DNA from: JAGPCK01 sp964535575
GTDB lineage: Bacteria; Bacteroidota; Bacteroidia; UKL13-3
Assembly (NCBI GenBank): GCA_964535575.1
Contig: CAZHTC010000003.1
Location: 248,001-312,000 of the forward strand
Length of the DNA: 64,000 bases
Reading direction: 5' to 3'
The position numbers were made by a program, and so were the translations under genes. The notes under the pieces are model-generated. The model saw nothing but the letters and a program-made list of their open reading frames with translations. It did no database searches and was not told the DNA's origin. Of this stretch, positions 42,559-51,185 are shown piece after piece. Within the stretch, counting starts at the first letter, position 1. Every line of letters begins with the position of its first letter.

Positions 42559-43041
42559 ATGATAGAAAAAATTCAATACCAAAGCGAAGGAGTACTGGTT
42601 GATGAAGCCGACCTTACTCCGGAGCAATTGCAGTTGTTGCAGGAAACACGAAACCTGTTTGGGCAGGCATATGCTCCTTACAGCCGGTTCAGAGTGGCAG
42701 CCATTGCATTGCTTCATAATGGCACGCGGGTAAAAGGCACCAATCAGGAAAATGCCGCCTATCCATCGGGGTTATGTGCCGAGCGGGTAGCATTGTTTCA
42801 GGCCGGTTCGTTATTTCCTGAGGCAGTTGTTAACATACTTTGTATTGCGGCAAAAAATGAACAGAAACTTACCAATAAACCGGTATCGCCCTGCGGAGCC
42901 TGTTTGCAGGTGATAAGTGAAAGTGAATACCGGCAGCAAAAGCCCATTACGATTATGCTGGCAGGAGAGGAGGGGAAAATCTTATTAATTGAAGGGGTGA
43001 AAAATTTATTGCCGTTCCGTTTTTTGCCTGATGCGTTGTAA
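42559..43041 (+). CDS. cdd: Cytidine deaminase
   Basis: Zinc enzyme converting cytidine and deoxycytidine to uridine forms (pyrimidine salvage). From the ATG at 42559 it is 160 aa. Zinc ligands are Cys73 in GLCAERVALF (with catalytic Glu75) and Cys112 and Cys115 in PCGACLQ. AYAPYSRFRVAA is the substrate-binding strand. The frame is open further up (ATG 42544 and 42508), but a promoter overlaps that part. It overlaps the next gene by 11 bases. Confidence 0.94.
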   Translation: MIEKIQYQSEGVLVDEADLTPEQLQLLQETRNLFGQAYAPYSRFRVAAIALLHNGTRVKGTNQENAAYPSGLCAERVALFQAGSLFPEAVVNILCIAAKNEQKLTNKPVSPCGACLQVISESEYRQQKPITIMLAGEEGKILLIEGVKNLLPFRFLPDAL

Positions 43042-43783
43042 AATTATTTTTCTGGTAGTATTTTTATTCTCTTTTATAAGGGGAAAGGCACAGCAAGATA
43101 CAACACAGTTTTATGTAAAAGAATTTTTGCCTCCCGACAGCATTCATAAACTCTGGTTGGGCATCGAAGGCGGGCTGGAGTACTGTGACCGTTATTTTAA
43201 AACCAGCGACCGCTATTATGCCTCGCGTACCAATTTTACCAATGTAGGTAAACGCATACCTGGAAGTTCGTTTCATTTGGGAGTAGGTACCTACTATACA
43301 CTCAATCACGCCTGGAAAATAGAGTCGGGGGTTCACTTTTTAATGAACACGTATGCTATTTCTAAATACCGTCAGCCTTTTTTAACGAAGTCAATAGTTA
43401 CAGGAAACGATTCGATTTTATACAAAGATATTGGCTTTGATTACTATCAGGCCTACTTGTATTTGCCCCTGTACATAAAGCATATGTTCTACGAGAGCCC
43501 AACTATTTCAGTTTACGCATCTGGCGGAACAGGCATGTTGATTTTACTGATCGATGCCGACCGGAATGAGTACACCAATAGCTATACTCCCTATCAGCTC
43601 ACTTATAATCCATTAACCATTACGTGGCACGCGGGTATTGGTGTGTTTTACAAATTATCGCCCGACTTACTGCTTAAAATAGAACCAGGCTGCAGGGGAA
43701 CGGTTACTTCTCCGTTAAAACACCCTGACGGAGGTTCTCTGTTCAACGCAATTCTATCATTCGGAATAATTTATACGCAATGA
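43031..43783 (+). CDS. Predicted outer-membrane beta-barrel protein
   Basis: A 250-aa protein with a signal peptide (KIIFLVVFLFSFIRGKAQ). The mature region shows repeated amphipathic strands (LWLGIEGGLEYCDRYF, SSFHLGVGTYYTL, WKIESGVHFLMN, YLYLPLYIKHMF, ISVYASGGTGMLIL, GIGVFYKLSPDLLLKIEPG) and ends near the aromatic tail GIIYTQ. Its start lies inside cdd, so it is translated with it. Function unknown; a terminator overlaps its stop codon. Confidence 0.72.
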   Translation: MRCKIIFLVVFLFSFIRGKAQQDTTQFYVKEFLPPDSIHKLWLGIEGGLEYCDRYFKTSDRYYASRTNFTNVGKRIPGSSFHLGVGTYYTLNHAWKIESGVHFLMNTYAISKYRQPFLTKSIVTGNDSILYKDIGFDYYQAYLYLPLYIKHMFYESPTISVYASGGTGMLILLIDADRNEYTNSYTPYQLTYNPLTITWHAGIGVFYKLSPDLLLKIEPGCRGTVTSPLKHPDGGSLFNAILSFGIIYTQ

Positions 43784-43820
43784 AAAAACCTCCCCAACTA
43801 TCCGTCAGGAAGGTTTTTTC
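43782..43820. terminator. Bidirectional terminator
   Basis: GAAAAAACCT/CC on the left pairs with GGA/AGGTTTTTTC on the right (one bulged A), giving a T6 run on plus and a T6 run on minus. It lies exactly between the convergent beta-barrel and M4 peptidase genes and overlaps the stop codon of the former. Confidence 0.85.
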
Positions 43821-43832
43821 GCATGTGAAAAT

Positions 43833-46800
43833 TTAGTTTTTGCTAAACCGTATTACGTATGTTTCGTTATCTTCTGCAATAAGTCTTATGATGTACATTC
43901 CCTGCTGAATTCCATTGAGCGAAATGGGTTGTTTCGTATCTCCTTTGCCCGATAGTATTTCACGGCCGTTTAAATCGTAAAGCGTATAAGAGAAATTACC
44001 TTTTACGGAAATGAATAGCGCATCATGTGCCGGATTGGGGTAAGCATAAACAGCGGCATTGGGAATAGGTTGTATTCCGGTTCCGGCCTGCTTGGTTACC
44101 GTAACGGTGTATGTTTTGGATGTTCCGTCTTCTGCTTTTATATTATAGGTTACTGGATTTGTATAATTATTGGCCGTAACCCCGCTTATCTGTTTGGTGC
44201 CGGAAATATATGCGGTAGACAGCGGAGAGTTACTGAACGATGGTACCAGATTGGTAACATTGGTGCTCATGCTCACCATTGCGTTGATATTGGTTCCGGT
44301 AATAGTGGCGGTAACAGGTGGATTTAACGCAGGGAAGGTAAATGCAGTAATGTCTTTTCCTGCACTGCGCAGCGAGCGTGTGCCCTGTGCATACCAAATC
44401 CCCCATTGCGCATCAGGTATCAGAATGGTGGCACTGCCTGTTCCTTTAAGTTTGTTGGAGGTTAAACTTATCTGTCCTATTACATCGTTGTTGCTACCAT
44501 CCACCGCATCAAAAATAATTTTATTATCAAGTTTTGAGTAGCCCGGAAATCCGAGTTTGGTATTGTTAAACACTACATCATCTTCGCCCGTAATAATGTT
44601 TTTTGCCATAATGGTGTACGAGTTGGCATACGAATCAATATAGTCAAACGTAATGATGTAGGGCGAGTTTTTAGAGAACGAAGGATTTCCGATACTAATA
44701 TCTTCGGGCAATTGGGTGTAAAGTTTTTGAACACTTCCATCACCCCACGAGTTGGTAGCATTATCCCACACTTTTATCATCCCGATATCCCAGTAAACAA
44801 TATCGGCTCCCACGGGGTTATCAATTACATTTTTGGCATCGTAAATAATATATTGCCCGCTGTAATCCCACTCTATGGCATCGGCATACAGCACACCGCC
44901 TGCATCAACTCCCTGCGTGTATGTTGGGTTGTAAAGTACAAACTGTTTCCATTGCGAAAGAGTGTAATCATAAACATAAATAGAAGTATCAATGGAAGTA
45001 GTTACCGCTGCAATTCTTGATGCATCTTTGGCCACGGCTGCGTTATCCCAAATAGCCTGATTTGATATAACCGATTCATTGGGTGTGCCTGTAAGGTTAA
45101 GTGAATATATTTTGCTGTCGTCACCAACAAAAATGCAACTTGAACCATTGTCAACCACACTTGGTTTACGTTTCATGTCATATTGTGATTTGGAAACATA
45201 ATTAGTTCCGGTGGTACTTGACGAATACAGGGTAACAGGATCGGACGAAAGCAGGTCGTAACTGAGAATATAATCCTGACCTGGGTTGGTTGCTAAATCT
45301 ACTGCCGAGTTTGTTCCTCCGCCACCAGTACTTCCTCCTCCGGGATCGTTGGCATAAATACCTACAGCACTAAAGGCGTTTTTGGCTTCAGTAACTTCTG
45401 CCGAGGATGCGCCATACAAATCAATTGCCGATTGTACCACCGCGATGCGCAAATCAACAAACTGAGATGTTTTGGTTAAGTAAGCAGTGAGTGCCTTGTA
45501 ATAAATCTGTTCAGCATGTTCTTTGGTTACGGCAGTAGCAAATTTGTAAAACGCCCAGTTAGGAATTCCGCTGTTTGTATGTACTCCACCGTTATCATTA
45601 GTTCCGGTATAATATTCACTCATCACACGGGGTTGATATCCGTTATCGCTTAAGCTTGTCCCGCCATTGTGCGGATCCTGCAAACTACGCAGCGCGCCAG
45701 TTGGGAAATACAATGTTTTGGTAACGTCTTCTCCCATCAGCCAGTCATTGCGGTCCATCATACAGCCAAAAATATCGGCCATTGATTCATTGATGGCACC
45801 GCTTTGTCCTTCATATTCGAGGTTAGCGCTATTTTGAACCACCCCATGAGTCATTTCATGTCCGGCCACGTCTAAGGCTCCTGCCAATGGTTTAAAAGCT
45901 ACTTTGCCATTCCCGTAACACATAAACTCTCCTGTCCAGTAGGCATTGTCCATGCCCTGCCCGTTCTCGTCAGAAACGTTTATGATTGAAGTGATTGTTC
46001 CTCCCTGTCCGTTGATGGAATTCCGGTTAAACGTTGTTCGGTAATAATCATAAGCAATACCTGCATTGTAATGTGCCGAAATAGCTTTTGACGGCCATCC
46101 GCTATTGGTGCTATTACTCACCTGAATCACATTTGTTACCGGTGTATTTTGTGCATCTAATGTCCAAATGGCTCCGGCCGGGTCGTCAGGAATAGAAGAC
46201 TGTGCTGCATTATACATAGCGCGTGTGGCATCTATCAAATAATAGCTGGTAGATTTCTGGTAGGTATTAATGGTGCGTGATACATTATTCAAATCATTAC
46301 CAGTGGCTGTTTTGGGCCCGTCAGCCGTGCAGGCCTGATTAAAACCATGTACTACAACTCCGGTTTGTGCATTTACAAAAATGTTCCAGCTCTCCAGTAA
46401 ATTTGGTTTCATTTTTATTACCCACACCAATGTCTCTTTTGATAAGTCGTTGTTTAAATGATAAATCATTAACGAAGCCTTAGGTCCGGTATACTGACTT
46501 ATTTTTTGCTGAAATGCACTTAGTACGGAAATCCTTGTTTTAGTTCCAAGATAAGAAGCAGCCTGTTTAATGGCTGTTTCGGCATCAATCTGTGCAGCAA
46601 GGTTGCTCAGGTCGGGAGTGGGAAAGTATCTCCCGTTTAAAAAATGGATAGAGCCATTGGTAGCATGTAAAATAATTTCAGCTCCGTAAACAGGTATTCC
46701 CTGAAAGGATTGTTCAAGACGAATGTGCGTTTTGGCCAGTTCATCTGTATTCATTTCAGTAACTTTAAACTCTTGTTCCGGAGTTTTAATATGCATTTCG

Positions 46801-47141
46801 TTTTTTACACTTTGCAAAAACTGTTTCGATAAATCAGACGCTTCAAATACCGAGTAATTTTTAAATTTTGGAGCGTTGTCCTGATTGCTTTTCTCAATAA
46901 AAAGCGGAAGACTTACTTCGGCTTTTGCTGCTTTGGCTGAAGCTTGCTTTGTGAGCACACCCGGAACAGGAGAGGTGTTTTTGTATCCTCGTATTACGTC
47001 AGCATGTAATGCACTTTTATCGGGCTGAGTGGTGGTTTTGTGAGAGCGGGCATCAAATGGATTTGTTTGTGCCCATGCAGTGGTGAATGCTCCGGTAATT
47101 AGAATAGTAATTGCTTTAACGGAGGTGTAAAATTTATTCAT
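43833..47141 (-). CDS. Secreted M4 (thermolysin-like) metallopeptidase with T9SS sorting domain
   Basis: A 1102-aa preproenzyme from the ATG at 47141 (signal: MNKFYTSVKAITILITGAF onward, ending AWAQ). The propeptide (FTP/PepSY, about 70-290) is followed by the M4 catalytic domain. HEMTH (HExxH, about residue 427) and GAINESMADIFG give the zinc ligands. A repeat region (about 640-930) looks like a TolB/PD40 beta-propeller. Next is a beta-sandwich (TATITGTNINAMV to VTVTKQ) and the short type A T9SS signal (YAYPNPAHDALFI to the end). It is probably a secreted protease; its neighbour may be its inhibitor. Confidence 0.92.
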   Translation of the reverse strand: MNKFYTSVKAITILITGAFTTAWAQTNPFDARSHKTTTQPDKSALHADVIRGYKNTSPVPGVLTKQASAKAAKAEVSLPLFIEKSNQDNAPKFKNYSVFEASDLSKQFLQSVKNEMHIKTPEQEFKVTEMNTDELAKTHIRLEQSFQGIPVYGAEIILHATNGSIHFLNGRYFPTPDLSNLAAQIDAETAIKQAASYLGTKTRISVLSAFQQKISQYTGPKASLMIYHLNNDLSKETLVWVIKMKPNLLESWNIFVNAQTGVVVHGFNQACTADGPKTATGNDLNNVSRTINTYQKSTSYYLIDATRAMYNAAQSSIPDDPAGAIWTLDAQNTPVTNVIQVSNSTNSGWPSKAISAHYNAGIAYDYYRTTFNRNSINGQGGTITSIINVSDENGQGMDNAYWTGEFMCYGNGKVAFKPLAGALDVAGHEMTHGVVQNSANLEYEGQSGAINESMADIFGCMMDRNDWLMGEDVTKTLYFPTGALRSLQDPHNGGTSLSDNGYQPRVMSEYYTGTNDNGGVHTNSGIPNWAFYKFATAVTKEHAEQIYYKALTAYLTKTSQFVDLRIAVVQSAIDLYGASSAEVTEAKNAFSAVGIYANDPGGGSTGGGGTNSAVDLATNPGQDYILSYDLLSSDPVTLYSSSTTGTNYVSKSQYDMKRKPSVVDNGSSCIFVGDDSKIYSLNLTGTPNESVISNQAIWDNAAVAKDASRIAAVTTSIDTSIYVYDYTLSQWKQFVLYNPTYTQGVDAGGVLYADAIEWDYSGQYIIYDAKNVIDNPVGADIVYWDIGMIKVWDNATNSWGDGSVQKLYTQLPEDISIGNPSFSKNSPYIITFDYIDSYANSYTIMAKNIITGEDDVVFNNTKLGFPGYSKLDNKIIFDAVDGSNNDVIGQISLTSNKLKGTGSATILIPDAQWGIWYAQGTRSLRSAGKDITAFTFPALNPPVTATITGTNINAMVSMSTNVTNLVPSFSNSPLSTAYISGTKQISGVTANNYTNPVTYNIKAEDGTSKTYTVTVTKQAGTGIQPIPNAAVYAYPNPAHDALFISVKGNFSYTLYDLNGREILSGKGDTKQPISLNGIQQGMYIIRLIAEDNETYVIRFSKN

Positions 47142-47565
47142 GATTTGAAACTTTTGATTGCAATAACTGATAGAAAGATTTGATTTCAACTGGAACATCA
47201 CTTTGTTCGATTGACCATTTTACTTCGTGCGAGGTATTATTATTTACTTCACGGATATAGTAGGTCATATTTCCAGTTTTGTTTAGGTTGTAACGGCTCA
47301 GGTTTAACTGAGCAAGTTTTTTATAAATGGTTTTTGCTTCTTTTTTGGGAATGGATTTTAATTCTTTTTTCTCTTTGGTGAGCGAATTAAAATAAAACAA
47401 CTGCCCGTTATCAAGCAACAGGTATTCATTCCAAGCCGCAGCAAAGCCACCGCCCGAGCCAAAGTATAATTGATGGGAAGGGAGTTTATCAACGGAGTAT
47501 TGTTGTGGAGTTTTACAACTTAACAGGGTTACCACAATTGAAAATATGGTTATTGCTTTTTTCAT
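47134..47565 (-). CDS. Small lipoprotein, emfourin-like candidate M4 protease inhibitor
   Basis: A 143-aa protein from the ATG at 47565, with lipobox LLSC (Cys17). The mature part has FGSGGGFAAAWNEYLLLDNG (35-54), a KKEAKTIYKKLAQL helix, then NMTYYIREV, HEVKW and a C-terminal VPVEIKSFYQLLQ helix. This order (SGGF strand, helix, Y-x-I-x-V and H-x-V strands, P-x-x-x-x-x-F/L helix) resembles emfourins, small inhibitors of M4 peptidases. Its 3' end overlaps the M4 gene start by 8 bases, so the two are coupled. The match is by eye and needs profile confirmation; otherwise it is an orphan lipoprotein. Confidence 0.6.
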   Translation of the reverse strand: MKKAITIFSIVVTLLSCKTPQQYSVDKLPSHQLYFGSGGGFAAAWNEYLLLDNGQLFYFNSLTKEKKELKSIPKKEAKTIYKKLAQLNLSRYNLNKTGNMTYYIREVNNNTSHEVKWSIEQSDVPVEIKSFYQLLQSKVSNHE

Positions 47566-47593
47566 TAAAGACAAAGGTAATAATTGAAACGGA

Positions 47594-47986
47594 TTATGGT
47601 GCTGTGGTTGTAGTTTCTTTTGGCACAACTTCTACACGCACTTTAGCAAGTCCTGATTGTATCATGCCCAGTTTGCGGGCTGCAGCAACCGATACATCAA
47701 TAATTCTTTTTTTGCTGGCCGGCCCACGGTCGTTAATGCGCACCACTACACTTTTCTGATTTTGCAAATTGGTTACTTTTACTCTTGTTCCAAACGGGTA
47801 GGTGCGGTGAGCAGCAGTAAGACTATCGCGGTGCATACGTTCACCACTGGCAGTTCGGCTATTATGAAATTTTTTAGTTCCGTAGTAGCTGGCTATGCCG
47901 GTTTGTACAAGTGGATATTTATTTCCGGGTCCGGGTTGTATATCCGGAATAAAGGGCAGCAGAAGAAAAATAAGAATGTATTTCAT
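47594..47986 (-). CDS. rlpA: RlpA-like double-psi beta-barrel protein
   Basis: A 130-aa secreted protein from the ATG at 47986 (signal MKYILIFLLLPFIPDIQPG). The RlpA domain has GIASYYGTKKFHNSRTASGE, LTAAHRTYPFGTRVKVTNL, VVVRINDRGP and IIDVSVAAARKLGM in order, with the GIASYYG start and NDRGP motif intact. RlpA proteins cleave denuded glycan strands in some bacteria. No SPOR domain is present. It lies upstream of the small lipoprotein on the same strand with a 28-base gap. Confidence 0.92.
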   Translation of the reverse strand: MKYILIFLLLPFIPDIQPGPGNKYPLVQTGIASYYGTKKFHNSRTASGERMHRDSLTAAHRTYPFGTRVKVTNLQNQKSVVVRINDRGPASKKRIIDVSVAAARKLGMIQSGLAKVRVEVVPKETTTTAP

Positions 47987-48093
47987 TCGGATAACAATCA
48001 GAAAAATATCCGTTAGTAATACCAAAGTACAAATTTGCCCCGGTACACCAAAAAAAATCAGCAGAATGTTGAAAACTTACCTGCTTTACCGAT

Positions 48094-49272
48094 TCATTCT
48101 ACTTGTAGCAATAGTCCCTTAAGGTATTCACCTTCGGGATGAAAGATATTTACCGGATGATCGGAAGGTTGGGTAAGCTGATGCAGGATACGCACATTTC
48201 TTCGGGCATCGGCAGCAGCCGAAAAAACAATTTTTCGGAATAAATCCCTGTCAATATTTTGCGAACAGGAGAACGTAAAAATCAATCCTCCTGATTTTAT
48301 TTTTTTAATGGCTGCCATATTAAGTTCTTTATATCCTCGGGCTGCATTCTCAACGGCTCTGGCGTTTTTGGCAAAGGCTGGCGGATCAAGAATCATGATG
48401 TCATAATCAGTATCTGCGGTTTTTATAAAATCAAAGCAGTCAGCCGCAAAAGACTGGTGGTTTGCAGCTGGAAAATTGAGAAGAACATTTTCATCACAAA
48501 GCTGGCAGGCTTCTTTTGAGATGTCCACCGAATGTACCATTGAGGATCCTCCTGCTAATGCGTACACACTGAATCCACCTGTGTAGCTGAATGTGTTGAG
48601 TATTTTTTTACCGTTACAAAATTGCTGAAGCAGTTTTCTGTTTTCGCGCTGGTCAATAAAAAAACCCGTTTTCTGTCCTTTTTCCACGTCCACAAAAAAT
48701 TGTAATCCGTGTTCTTTTACAATTGTTTTTACATCTTCCGGACGATTTATCCAGTCATTGGCGGCCGAAACCTGTTCTATTACCTTCGAACTTTTTTTTG
48801 TTTTAAGGTAAATATGTTTCACTCCGGCAATATCTTTAACGGAATTGAGTAATGTATCCCGAATAACTTCAGTTCCTTTTATAAGAATTTGTACAGACGC
48901 AATAGAATGGTATACATCACATATGATACCCGGTAAAAAATCTCCTTCTGCATGAAGCAACCGGTAGGTGTTGGTTTCGCTATTCAACACATATTTTTTA
49001 CGAAGTTCAAAGGCGCGTTGTATTTTATTGTGCCAGTAAAAAGCATCAGCCACAAATGTGGCATCGGTATTGAATTCAAACATCCGGCACACAATCTGGC
49101 TGGCTGAAGAATAAAACCCATAGGCAAGCACATCGCCATGGTTGCTGCATACCTGAACGATATCGCCTTCCTCTGCCTTGGGTAATTGTTTAACCGCTCC
49201 CGAAAATAACCAGGGATGGCGATTGTAAATTGACCGTTCGCGACCGGACTTAAGAATTAATTGTTGATACAT
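48094..49272 (-). CDS. Class I rRNA methyltransferase (RlmI/RlmK-like)
   Basis: A 392-aa protein from the ATG at 49272. The N-terminal PUA domain (LKSGRERSIYNRHPWLFSGAV, then GDIVQV and GFYSSASQI) is followed by a Rossmann methyltransferase: KTGFFIDQRENR, LNTFSYTGGFSVYA (SAM site) and ILDPPAFAKN. This is the 23S rRNA m5C1962 (RlmI) architecture and probable function. It lies just after a minus-strand terminator, so it has its own promoter. Confidence 0.93.
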   Translation of the reverse strand: MYQQLILKSGRERSIYNRHPWLFSGAVKQLPKAEEGDIVQVCSNHGDVLAYGFYSSASQIVCRMFEFNTDATFVADAFYWHNKIQRAFELRKKYVLNSETNTYRLLHAEGDFLPGIICDVYHSIASVQILIKGTEVIRDTLLNSVKDIAGVKHIYLKTKKSSKVIEQVSAANDWINRPEDVKTIVKEHGLQFFVDVEKGQKTGFFIDQRENRKLLQQFCNGKKILNTFSYTGGFSVYALAGGSSMVHSVDISKEACQLCDENVLLNFPAANHQSFAADCFDFIKTADTDYDIMILDPPAFAKNARAVENAARGYKELNMAAIKKIKSGGLIFTFSCSQNIDRDLFRKIVFSAAADARRNVRILHQLTQPSDHPVNIFHPEGEYLKGLLLQVE

Positions 49273-49287
49273 ATCTGTCTGCAAAAA

Positions 49288-49320
49288 TAAAAGCTCCCGT
49301 TTACTTTACGGGAGCTTTTA
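49288..49320 (-). terminator. Terminator of the DUF4476 gene
   Basis: A perfect 13-bp inverted repeat (TAAAAGCTCCCGT and ACGGGAGCTTTTA) with a 7-base loop. On the minus strand it is followed by TTTTATTTTTG, and it lies 22 bases downstream of the DUF4476 stop. Confidence 0.9.
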
Positions 49321-49341
49321 TAGTTTTATGAAAGAAAATAC

Positions 49342-50379
49342 TTATTTGCCTTCGATAAATTCATTTAAATCGTCTACCGAACTCGAAAATCCGAAAGCAT
49401 CATTGATTAAATAATAATTGTTTTTCTCTACACATTTATCATAAGCTAATTTAGCAAAGTCAAGTTTGGTTGTTTCAAACGAAAACAATTTCATGATGGT
49501 TTTTATCTGGGCACAGTTTAAATAGTTGCCTTTTAAAACCTGTTTTGCAACGGTCATTTTATTTTCTTCAAATGATTGTGCCTTGATTGATGCTACTGCT
49601 TTATCAAAATCCATTGAGTACATGGCACGAATAGGAGTACTGGTTTTGGTCGGTGCCGGTGCAGGGGTGCTGGTATTACCACCTGTGGTTTTGGTAGTGG
49701 TGGTTTTTGTGGTAGTGGTTGTGGTGGAGGTAGCGGAGTTGGTATTTGTATTTACGTTCACTCCTGTACCGTTTACATTCATGTTCATATTGCCGGCATT
49801 GGGGTCAATATTCATGTTGAGTGAAAATCCGGCATTAGGAGCTGTGGCAGTTTGGCCTCCCGTTGTTGTGGTAGTAGTGGTGGTTGTATTAACCGTAACC
49901 GAAGCTACCGGATGCACAATTTGTTCGGTATTTAGCGGTTCTCCCTGTCCATATACAATTACCTCCTGATCTTTAGTAGGCGCTGCCATGCCACCATTTT
50001 CTGTTGCTGAGAACGGACGAAGTACATATCTTTCGTACACTTTTGGGTCGGGGGCGTTTGGACCTTTGGTTTTTTTGAAAGCAGCCGGAGTATTTTTTTT
50101 GCGAATAATGTAAACATAATCAACACCTGGATCCATTCCCATGTTGTGGGTTATTTCGCCAAGCGAATCAATTTGGAAAACTATTTTTACCCGGTAAAAA
50201 TTAGGAGATAACCCCTGAACTTTTACATTGTTTTCCGGTACGGCATTTTGTACAACACCGTTTACCAACACCCAGAATTTTTCCCCTTTATCTGAGAAAA
50301 AGGTAAGTGTTCCGTTTTGAGCAAATGCTGTGGTTGAAAGTACCAAAGCAAATAAAAGAGCGAAGTAAATTTTTTTCAT
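49342..50379 (-). CDS. Secreted DUF4476 protein with Thr/Asn-rich linker
   Basis: A 345-aa protein: signal peptide (KIYFALLFALVLSTTAFAQ), an N-terminal beta-rich domain (GTLTFFSDKGEKFWVLVNG, about 22-115), a low-complexity linker (about 165-245) with Thr runs and NMNMNVNGTGVNVNTNTN, and a C-terminal DUF4476 helical domain (about 255-345, MDFDKAVASIKAQSFEENK to the end). DUF4476 has no known activity; the linker suggests a surface or cell-wall protein. It is flanked by terminators on both sides, so it is an independent transcription unit. Confidence 0.85.
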   Translation of the reverse strand: MKKIYFALLFALVLSTTAFAQNGTLTFFSDKGEKFWVLVNGVVQNAVPENNVKVQGLSPNFYRVKIVFQIDSLGEITHNMGMDPGVDYVYIIRKKNTPAAFKKTKGPNAPDPKVYERYVLRPFSATENGGMAAPTKDQEVIVYGQGEPLNTEQIVHPVASVTVNTTTTTTTTTGGQTATAPNAGFSLNMNIDPNAGNMNMNVNGTGVNVNTNTNSATSTTTTTTKTTTTKTTGGNTSTPAPAPTKTSTPIRAMYSMDFDKAVASIKAQSFEENKMTVAKQVLKGNYLNCAQIKTIMKLFSFETTKLDFAKLAYDKCVEKNNYYLINDAFGFSSSVDDLNEFIEGK

Positions 50380-50395
50380 TTTGGTTTTGATATTT

Positions 50396-50429
50396 AAAAA
50401 AGAAGCCTCCCTTTTTCAAAGGAGGCTTC
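50396..50429 (-). terminator. Terminator of the 204-aa lipoprotein gene
   Basis: GAAGCCTCC (50402-50410) pairs with GGAGGCTTC (50421-50429) around a 10-base loop; on the minus strand it is followed by six Ts. It is 15 bases after the lipoprotein stop. Confidence 0.9.
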
Positions 50430-50443
50430 CGGCTGTTTCTATA

Positions 50444-51058
50444 TTATTGACCGTTTGATAATTTTTCCATTTCCTGATTGAAGATTTGCTCAAACTTCAT
50501 TTTGTCGTAATCCAGTTGAAGTTTTGCATCTGAAGAAATTTTATTATTCAGTGCGGTAAGTACAGTTGATTTATTTGCTTCGTACACTACCCAAACAGTG
50601 AAAGCACCATCAGTTTCTTTGAATACTTTCTGTGCCATGGGGTTCAGGTCATGCAAGGTTAGGTTAACCACTTCTCTTGAAAGCTCCTCAAACTTGTTTT
50701 CAAACTCTTGCTTGTTGCCAATAGAACGTTGATTGGTGTATTGATCCGTTACCCGCTTAATAGTAGCCTGAATGTTTCCGGCTAATGCTGCTTTGGTATT
50801 TTGCTCGGCAATTTTTTGCGCAGTAGCTAAATCAGGGCTTTTACCTGACTGGCGAGCTCTGAAAAAATCTTTGTCAGATTTATATTCTTTACTCTCAAAA
50901 GGAAGAGCCACTTCTACAGAATTGTTTAATGCTTTAATTTCTGTAGGTGCTTCTTTTTTCGGTTTCTTCTTGCATGAAGTAAGTGAAGAAGTAGCCGCAA
51001 ATGCAACAAATAGAATGGCCAGTAGTTTAGCTCCGTTGTTAATGTAAATGGTTTTCAT
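50444..51058 (-). CDS. Lipoprotein of unknown function
   Basis: A 204-aa protein from the ATG at 51058, with signal helix LLAILFVAFAATSS and lipobox LTSC at about residue 28. The mature part is mainly helical with charged Lys/Asn/Gln-rich segments and one strand-rich spot (GAFTVWVVYEANKS) in the centre. LPP20-type lipoproteins have a similar central strand, but the match is not strong enough to name. It has its own terminator downstream. Confidence 0.72.
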   Translation of the reverse strand: MKTIYINNGAKLLAILFVAFAATSSLTSCKKKPKKEAPTEIKALNNSVEVALPFESKEYKSDKDFFRARQSGKSPDLATAQKIAEQNTKAALAGNIQATIKRVTDQYTNQRSIGNKQEFENKFEELSREVVNLTLHDLNPMAQKVFKETDGAFTVWVVYEANKSTVLTALNNKISSDAKLQLDYDKMKFEQIFNQEMEKLSNGQ

Positions 51059-51185
51059 AAAACTATTTTTTTTAAGTGTCTTTACCTGCTTTGTCAAATT
51101 ACTTGCCAAAAGAAAGAAATTGTTCGCAGACCCCCTACTAAGCTATTTTCAATGTGCTGATAAAGTGACTGATAATTTTTTACGG

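Noticed and set aside
49526..49969. Val-rich 147-aa ORF on the plus strand, resembling a membrane protein
   Set aside because: It is the complement of Thr/Asn repeats in the DUF4476 gene; composition is forced by the other strand.
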